A DNA stretch of 64,000 bases from Prunus persica (taxonomy: Eukaryota; Streptophyta; Magnoliopsida; Rosales; Rosaceae), in contig NC_034011.1 in assembly GCF_000346465.2 (NCBI RefSeq), positions 8,514,040 through 8,578,039 on the forward strand, written 5' to 3'. The position numbers were made by a program, and so were the translations under genes. Below the pieces are notes generated by a model. The model was not told where the DNA came from, did no database searches, and saw only the letters and a list, made by a program, of their open reading frames with translations. Every line of letters begins with the position of its first letter. Position 1 is the stretch's first letter. Shown here in pieces: positions 57,567 through 64,000 of this stretch.

Positions 57567-60500
57567 TCAAATCACTGGTTCCTTCAGAGTCAAAGACTCG
57601 GCTGCAATATCAAAGGGTGTCTCCACGTAGGGTTTCAGCCTATGACCATTCACCTTGAACGTGTTGCCTTTATCTTCATTAGTGATTTGAACTGCTCCAT
57701 GAGGAAAAACTTGAGTCACTAGGTAGGGTCCAGTCCAGCGAGATTTTAATTTCCCTGGAAACAACTTGAGCCTTGAACTAAATAACAGAACCTTTTGCCC
57801 TGGCTGAAATTCCTTCCGTAAAATTTGACTGTCATGAAATGCCTTAGTTCTTTCCTTGTAGATGCGAGAACTATCATAAGCACCTTGACGAATTTCCTCT
57901 AGCTCATTTAACTGCAATTTCCGCTTTTCCCCAGCTGAGTCATATGCAAAATTTAACTCTTTAATGGCCCAGTAAGCTTTATGCTCCAGCTCCATAGGTA
58001 GATGACAGGCTTTCCCATAAACAAGTCGGAATGGTGACATCCCAATAGGAGTTTTATAAGCTGTCCTGTATGCCCACAAAGCATCATTTAGTTTGAAACT
58101 CCAATCCTTGCGTGTAGAGCTCACTGTTTTCTCCAAAATACGCTTTATTTCTCTGTTTGAAACTTCAACTTGGCCAGATGTCTGTGGGTGGTATGGTGTA
58201 GCCACGCGATGATGAATCCCATATTTTGCCAATAGGTTAGCAAATGGTTTATTAATAAAATGCTTCCCCCCATCACTAAGAATAACACGCGGTATTCCAA
58301 AACGTGGAAATATAACCCCCTGGAGGAACTTCAGGACCACTGATCCTTGATTAGTTGGTGCTGCAATGGCCTCGACCCATTTTGAAACATATTCCACAGC
58401 CACTAAAATATATTGGTGCCCATTAGAAGATGGGAATGGTCCCATGAAATCAATACCCCAAACATCAAATAGTTCAACAATTAGGATACTTTGCTGGGGC
58501 ATCTCATTCCTTCTGGATTGATTGCCGACCCTTTGACACCTATCACATGCCTTGCACCAATTCTGTGAATCTCTAAAAAGTGTTGGCCAAAATAACCCAC
58601 TCTGTAGGATTTTCTCTGCTGTCCTTTTCTGCCCAAAATGTCCTCCACAACCGTAGTGATGAGCAAACTTTAAAACACTTTCCTGTTCAGCCTCCGGAAT
58701 ACACCTGCGAATAATCTGGTCTGCACAATACTTGTATAAGTACGGTTCATCCCAGAAATAGTGCTTTACATCAAATAAAAACTTCTTTTTCTGTTGGTAG
58801 GAAAAATCTGGATGCACCACACCCTTAGCCAAATAATTGACAATATCTGCAAACCAAGGTGTGTCAATTTTGACAGCAAATAGCTGTTCATCTGGGAAAC
58901 TTTCACTCAATGGTAGAGAATCTGCCTCTGTAGCTGCTGGAATAATTAATCTAGATAAATGATCAGCCACAACATTCTCACTGCCCTTCTTGTCTTTAAT
59001 CTCTAAGTCAAATTCTTGAAGTAAGAGAACCCAACGAATCAATCTAGGCTTTGCATCCTTCTTAGACAACAAGTATTTAAGTGCAGCATGATCTGTATAG
59101 ACAATTATTTTAGCCCCAACCAAATAAGACCGAAATTTCTCTAGTGCGAACACAACTGCCAACAATTCCTTCTCTGTAGTTGCATAGTTAAGCTGTGCAT
59201 CATTGAGAGTACGACTTGCATAATAGATGACATGGGGAAGCTTATCTTTTCGCTGCCCTAAAACTGCCCCGACAGCATAATCTGACGCATCACACATTAG
59301 TTCAAATGGTAAATCCCAATTTGGTGCAGCAATGATGGGTGCCGAAGTTAGGAGTGCTTTCAACTTGTTGAATGCTTCTAAACAGGCCTTATCAAAATTA
59401 AACGGTGCATCCTTAGCCAATAAAGTGCACAAAGGTCGACTAATCTTGGAGAAATCCTTGATGAACCGACGATAAAAACCTGCGTGTCCTAAGAAGGACC
59501 TCACACCTTTTATTGATGTAGGAGGTGGCAGCTTTGCAATAACTTCAATCTTTGCCTTGTCAACCTCGATGCCTTTGCTAGAAATTGAATGACCCAAGAC
59601 AATTCCCTGTTCAACCATGAAATGACACTTTTCCCAGTTTAGCACTAAATTTGTCGCTTGACATCTCTGAAGAACTAATGATAAATTCTGTAAGCACTGA
59701 TCATATGAATCCCCAAAAACAGAAAAATCATCCATAAAAACTTCCACAATATTTTCGACCAAGCCAGAAAAAATACTCATCATACAACGTTGAAACGTAG
59801 CAGGTGCATTGCATAATCCGAATGGCATCCTCCGATAAGCGTAAGTACCAAATGGACAAGTGAAAGTAGTCTTCTCTTGATCCTCTGGTGCGATTGGAAT
59901 CTGATTATACCCAGAATACCCATCAAGAAAACAGTAAAAAGCCCGCCCAGCCAACCTTTCTAACATCTGGTCAATAAAAGGCAATGGAAAATGGTCTTTT
60001 CTCGTCCCTGTGTTAAGCTTCCGATAATCTACACACATTCTCCAACCCGTAGTCAATCGTGTAGGAACTAACTCATTATTATCATTTTTCACCACTGTAA
60101 TACCGGTTCGTTTAGGCACAACTTGAGTCGGGCTAACCCATTTACTGTCAGAAATAGGATAAATCATACCTGCATCAAGTAATTTCATAACCTCTGTTCT
60201 GACCACCTCTTTCATAATTGGGTTAAGGCGGCGTTGAGCATCAACTGTTGGCTTTACGTCGTCTTCCATTAATATTCTGTGCATACATAGTGCTGGGCTG
60301 ATTCCCTTGATGTCCGCAATTGTCCATCCCAATGCATCTTGATATTTTCTCAATACACGAAGCAATTTATCCTCCTCTGTCAGTGTTAAATCTGCTGCAA
60401 TTATAACTGGCAGCGTCTCTGCAGCTCCTAAATATGCATATTTAAGATGTTGTGGTAAAGGCTTCAGCTCCAATTTTGGCGGCTGTTGTCTGGAAGGTTT

Positions 60501-62975
60501 AAGGGGCTGTTTGGGCTCCCCTAAACTCTCATACACATTCCTAAATTTTGGCAACACTGTGGGCAGACTGTTCAATGCGTGTATGTACTCATGAACACCT
60601 TCATCTTCAGAATCTGTCTCAAGTTCCCCCTGTAAAACATGCAGCAACTGATCTGTTTTTGAATTAGCACAAAATCTGTCATGCACCATACTGTCTACCA
60701 TGTCAATACGCATACAATCTTGCTGTTCAGCAGGACGTTTTGCTGCCTCAAACAAATTAAACACCACAGATTGGTCCTGAACCCGTAAAGTCAATGTTCC
60801 AGCTTCCACATCAATTAAGGTCCTAGCTGTTGCCATAAACGGCCTCCCCAAAATAATAGGTGATTGAAGGTCTTCATCCATGTCTAAAACCACAAAATCT
60901 GCCGGTAGATAAAGATTATCAACCTTAATAATTAGATCTTCAATAACACCTCTTGGATAAGTGATTGAACGGTCAGCTAGTTGAAGTATAATTGATGTAG
61001 GCTTTAAATCTCCGTGCCCCAATCGCTGAAAAACAGAAAAAGGCATCAAATTAATACTTGCACCCAAATCAATTAAAGCGCTTTTAAAATTAGAATTTCC
61101 AATAGTGCAAGAAATATTAAAACTCCCTGGATCTTTTTTCTTAGGTGGTAGTTTGTGTAGCAAAACTGCACTGCACTGTTCTGTCAAAATAACTTTTTCC
61201 AAATCTGAAAGCTTCTTTTTGCTGCTGCAAACTTCCTTCAAAAATTTGGCATATGACGGAATTTTCTTGATTGCATCCAGTAAGGGAATGTTGATCTGAA
61301 CCTTGGATAATGTCTGCATAAAGTCCTTAAGTTGCTGATCTTTTGCTTTAGGCTTCAAACGTTCTGGATATGGAATTGGGGCCTCATAAACACGCTCAGG
61401 AACTTGTTTTGGAACAGTTTCTAGATCTGCCGAATTATGTTTTTCTGCAGGTTTGGCAGGTTCTGCTGCTGCAAAATTTTCTGTATTATCTTCCACTATT
61501 TGCTGCTCCTTTTCAATGCTATTTTCACGATTGTCATAGCTTTTTCCACATCGTAAAGTCCGAACAACTTTGCAATCTTCACGTCCATTTGGATTAGGAA
61601 TTGTTTGACTAGGAAATTTGCCCTTTTCTCTGTCTGAAATCTGTGTAGCTAGCTGTCCAAATTGTTGCTCCAAACTTTTAATTGATGCTTCAACATTTTG
61701 AAATCTTTGATTGTTGCCCTCGATGAATGATTGAGTTGTTGCTGCCAGTTTAGCAAGTTGATCTTCCAGAGATGGTTTGGAGGGAACAAAAGGTTTTTGT
61801 GCATGCTGGAATGGTTTGGCATTAGTCTGATTGTCACCCCATTTGAAATTAGGGTGATCCCTCCATCCAGGATTGTAATGAGTTTCATATGCATCATTCC
61901 TAGGCCTTTGATAGCTGTTCATCATATTGACATGTTGTTCAACAAGCTCTGGGTAAGAGTCTCTATGTGGGCAGCCCATTATGTCATGTGTAGCCATACT
62001 GCATATAGTGCAAACTGTTGATGTAGGTGGCTGCTGTGTAGAACCTGCTATATGTTGTAGAAGCATATCAAACTTTGCATCAATTTTCTTATCCATTTTT
62101 TCCATTTGTGCAGACATGTTGGGAGAACCTACTGATAACTCAAAAATGCCCCTTTTCTGTGAATGTTCTGCTGCCCATTGCTGAGATTCTGTAGCCATCA
62201 TATCAAACAGTTCAAATGCCTCTCTTGCAGATTTATTTGATAATGATCCTCCAGCTGATGCATTCACATGGCTCTTAGATGTAGGATTAAGCCCATCAAA
62301 GAAAATATTCATTTGTGTATCTGAATCAATTTTGACATGTGGACACTTTATGTACATCTCTGTATATCTCTCCCACGCTTCATGAAACTCTTCATTGGGC
62401 TTCTGTGTGAATGTCAAAATCTCCCTCTTGTAATTCAATGTCTTGGATGCTGGATAATATTTGTTCAGGAATTTTGTGTGTAACTGCTGCCAAGTAGTAA
62501 TGCTATTAGCTGGTAGAGTGAATAACCAAGTTTCTGCCTTGTCCTTCAAAGTGAAAGGGAAAAGACGTAACTTAATAGCCTCAGCAGAAAAACCCCTAAT
62601 CAAAATATTCTTGCAACCCACAATAAATTTTGCAATATGTATGTTTGCATCTTCATTAGGCAACCCCCGAAAAGTAGGTAGAATTTCAAGCATATGGTGC
62701 CTGATCTCGAACGAATCACCCTCTTCTTGTTCAGGATACACAATGCAATTGGGAACATCAGTGGCACGGGCTTCCAATGACTCCCTGAGTGGTCTACCTG
62801 CCGCAGGTAATTCTAACGACATGTTACTCTCGTTTGCAAACAAATTCTGCAAAAAAGTGCCCTGCAGTGAACAGTCCCAAGCCCAAATAACTTCTCTTCG
62901 CTGTCTATGCAGTGTGCGCTCTGGTTCTGGATCAAATTGTACAATCTGTGCAGTTCCTGATCTGGTCTGGACCAT
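57567..62975 (-). CDS. Athila-like Ty3/gypsy gag-pol polyprotein, uninterrupted
   Basis: From the ATG of MVQTRSG at 62975 (the frame opens upstream only with TTG) 1802 residues run without a stop. Order: gag capsid region (~80-270, '[20 protein letters not shown]'), CCHC zinc knuckle (~320-335, [14 protein letters not shown]), aspartic protease (~634, [10 protein letters not shown]), RT with FMDD (~1081), RNase H (~1228, '[17 protein letters not shown]'), integrase HHCC zinc region (~1440) and DDE core (GIDFMG ~1508, LSDGGKHF ~1565, [11 protein letters not shown] ~1603). RT-before-INT order marks gypsy; the RT and gag resemble Athila/Tat-type elements. All catalytic residues seen are intact, suggesting a recent insertion. 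Its 5' LTR is not where expected (see the inverted arm at 63118-64000). Confidence 0.93.
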   Translation of the reverse strand: MVQTRSGTAQIVQFDPEPERTLHRQRREVIWAWDCSLQGTFLQNLFANESNMSLELPAAGRPLRESLEARATDVPNCIVYPEQEEGDSFEIRHHMLEILPTFRGLPNEDANIHIAKFIVGCKNILIRGFSAEAIKLRLFPFTLKDKAETWLFTLPANSITTWQQLHTKFLNKYYPASKTLNYKREILTFTQKPNEEFHEAWERYTEMYIKCPHVKIDSDTQMNIFFDGLNPTSKSHVNASAGGSLSNKSAREAFELFDMMATESQQWAAEHSQKRGIFELSVGSPNMSAQMEKMDKKIDAKFDMLLQHIAGSTQQPPTSTVCTICSMATHDIMGCPHRDSYPELVEQHVNMMNSYQRPRNDAYETHYNPGWRDHPNFKWGDNQTNAKPFQHAQKPFVPSKPSLEDQLAKLAATTQSFIEGNNQRFQNVEASIKSLEQQFGQLATQISDREKGKFPSQTIPNPNGREDCKVVRTLRCGKSYDNRENSIEKEQQIVEDNTENFAAAEPAKPAEKHNSADLETVPKQVPERVYEAPIPYPERLKPKAKDQQLKDFMQTLSKVQINIPLLDAIKKIPSYAKFLKEVCSSKKKLSDLEKVILTEQCSAVLLHKLPPKKKDPGSFNISCTIGNSNFKSALIDLGASINLMPFSVFQRLGHGDLKPTSIILQLADRSITYPRGVIEDLIIKVDNLYLPADFVVLDMDEDLQSPIILGRPFMATARTLIDVEAGTLTLRVQDQSVVFNLFEAAKRPAEQQDCMRIDMVDSMVHDRFCANSKTDQLLHVLQGELETDSEDEGVHEYIHALNSLPTVLPKFRNVYESLGEPKQPLKPSRQQPPKLELKPLPQHLKYAYLGAAETLPVIIAADLTLTEEDKLLRVLRKYQDALGWTIADIKGISPALCMHRILMEDDVKPTVDAQRRLNPIMKEVVRTEVMKLLDAGMIYPISDSKWVSPTQVVPKRTGITVVKNDNNELVPTRLTTGWRMCVDYRKLNTGTRKDHFPLPFIDQMLERLAGRAFYCFLDGYSGYNQIPIAPEDQEKTTFTCPFGTYAYRRMPFGLCNAPATFQRCMMSIFSGLVENIVEVFMDDFSVFGDSYDQCLQNLSLVLQRCQATNLVLNWEKCHFMVEQGIVLGHSISSKGIEVDKAKIEVIAKLPPPTSIKGVRSFLGHAGFYRRFIKDFSKISRPLCTLLAKDAPFNFDKACLEAFNKLKALLTSAPIIAAPNWDLPFELMCDASDYAVGAVLGQRKDKLPHVIYYASRTLNDAQLNYATTEKELLAVVFALEKFRSYLVGAKIIVYTDHAALKYLLSKKDAKPRLIRWVLLLQEFDLEIKDKKGSENVVADHLSRLIIPAATEADSLPLSESFPDEQLFAVKIDTPWFADIVNYLAKGVVHPDFSYQQKKKFLFDVKHYFWDEPYLYKYCADQIIRRCIPEAEQESVLKFAHHYGCGGHFGQKRTAEKILQSGLFWPTLFRDSQNWCKACDRCQRVGNQSRRNEMPQQSILIVELFDVWGIDFMGPFPSSNGHQYILVAVEYVSKWVEAIAAPTNQGSVVLKFLQGVIFPRFGIPRVILSDGGKHFINKPFANLLAKYGIHHRVATPYHPQTSGQVEVSNREIKRILEKTVSSTRKDWSFKLNDALWAYRTAYKTPIGMSPFRLVYGKACHLPMELEHKAYWAIKELNFAYDSAGEKRKLQLNELEEIRQGAYDSSRIYKERTKAFHDSQILRKEFQPGQKVLLFSSRLKLFPGKLKSRWTGPYLVTQVFPHGAVQITNEDKGNTFKVNGHRLKPYVETPFDIAAESLTLKEPVI

Positions 62976-63117
62976 GCAGTCTGCAAAATCTGCAACAGAA
63001 ACAAAATTGTTCAATTTCAATTTTTTTTTTAATTTTTTATTTTGGACGAAAATTAAAAAATAAAATAAAATAAAATAAAATAAATCAGAAAAAGGTTAAA
63101 CAAAAATTGTCTAAACC

Positions 63118-64000
63118 CAATATAAATAAAGTTAGTATGTGTTATAAAGTAATAATTGCCTCACCCGAAACTTTGCTAGTAACCGAGCCAGTCCTGCCTA
63201 ATCAGCAGTGATTCTCGAGACAAAAGGTAGAGTTTTGGCATGAGGCAGGGTGGTTAGTTGGTTTCGTAGCCTTTTCAGCTTGAGTTAATAAGTCCTTAGG
63301 GGTGTTCTACACCTAGTGCCCTAAAACCCGAGTGGTTTGGGAGACATTGACCTAAGTCTCGCTACACGGTTGGATCGAAAGCTTAAAGGAACCAACATTG
63401 CACAACCACTACTGTTACTATTTATACACCAAAAAAAAAAAAAAAAAGAAGAAGAAAGGGAAAATAAAAAGTGTGGAGTGTGTGAAGTATGAATAAAAGG
63501 GATGAGTGGTAAGGGTTTTAGTCAAGTCTCCATAACCATGATGGTTCACTTTACACCGAAGGAAGTTTGTGAATTCTTTTCTAATTGAGTCTAAATAGCT
63601 CAGACTCTGTGGTGGGATTACTTGGATCTATTGAAAGGATGTTCTAGTTTTTAAAATTTTCTATGGATTGCAACTTGAAGATGGAAATTTTGTCCTGGTT
63701 AAGTGTTAGCCAGATGTCTAGTCTGTTAAGTTTTTATTTTTTGTTTGAGTCTTGTTTCGCTTGAGGACAAGCAAAAGCTAAGTTTGGGGGTATTTTGATG
63801 GACATATTTTATATTATATATTTAACCTCATTCTTAGTATATTTTGGTTAATATTTTGGAAGAATTTTGATACTTTGAATTATATTTTCAATATAGGACT
63901 TTCGACTCTCTCTGGAGCAAAACATAATCAAATTGAGGAATTTTGGAGTAATTCCAGTTGGAGGACGTTCTTGAGTCACTTAGCTTGATCGTATCAAAAT
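63118..64000 (+). repeat. Inverted copy of the Athila-like 3' region and LTR start
   Basis: This segment is the reverse complement of 54489-55371, base for base as far as read by eye, including a 17-base homopolymer. It carries on the plus strand the polypurine tract (about 63780-63795) and the first 205 bp of an LTR. It lies where the 5' LTR and primer site of the minus-strand polyprotein should be. Both arms end at the same coordinate sum with no net indel, and the arm continues past the window edge. Confidence 0.9.

Noticed and set aside
61105..63063. Plus-strand ORFs opposite the gypsy polyprotein
   Set aside because: They are antisense shadows of an intact 1802-residue frame with all pol motifs.

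Overview
The window is nuclear DNA of a flowering plant. It shows spliced genes with GT-AG introns, plant-only gene families (PLS-type PPR, RBR ubiquitin ligase, type I MADS, 4CL), plant transposon lineages (Ty1/copia, Athila-like Ty3/gypsy, CACTA, MULE, hAT and PIF MITEs) and an endogenous caulimovirid. A woody eudicot, possibly Rosaceae, would fit, but nothing seen here proves the family.

Layout. 1-3880: minus-strand endogenous pararetrovirus remnant (movement-protein fragment, tRNA-Met primer site, promoter-like region), split by a 1.2-kb MULE-type element with a perfect 10-bp target duplication. 4500-5700: decayed PIF/Harbinger genes (transposase plus Myb/SANT-like partner). 6907-7370: MITE. 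7984-10427: a 5'-truncated gene remnant, then a three-exon gene resembling mitochondrial GAMETE CELL DEFECTIVE 1. 10733-12010: PPR pseudogene. 12476-13051: gypsy solo LTR. 16044-17501 (minus): RBR E3 ligase gene. 19755-20315 (minus): type I MADS-box gene with an in-frame stop ahead of a further open frame.

20768-39281 is a copia retrotransposon swollen from about 4 kb to 18.5 kb by nested insertions: a 550-bp hAT MITE and a 13.8-kb CACTA transposon (24116-37905, TSD ATG) that splits its reverse transcriptase. The CACTA element carries two plus-strand genes: a six-exon gene fusing a TNP1/Transposase_24 region to a Ulp1-type cysteine protease, and a three-exon TNP2 transposase. It also carries a captured piece of the host proteasome gene RPN6. 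Its CGTCG/CGACG motifs fill not only the ends but also the introns and spacers.

41385-44716: an intact five-exon 4-coumarate:CoA ligase gene with AC-type MYB elements upstream. 45178-49479: a composite long-terminal-inverted-repeat element containing a gypsy LTR/gag fragment related to the solo LTR at 12476. 50860-52110: unassigned, probably retrotransposon-derived DNA. 53234-64000: an Athila-like gypsy element on the minus strand with an uninterrupted 1802-residue gag-pol frame. Its 883-bp 3' segment recurs at the right window edge in inverted orientation with no net length change, which is either a recent rearrangement or an assembly inversion.

Host genes are sparse: 4CL, RBR ligase, the GCD1-like gene, and the doubtful MADS gene. 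Most of the rest is nested mobile DNA.
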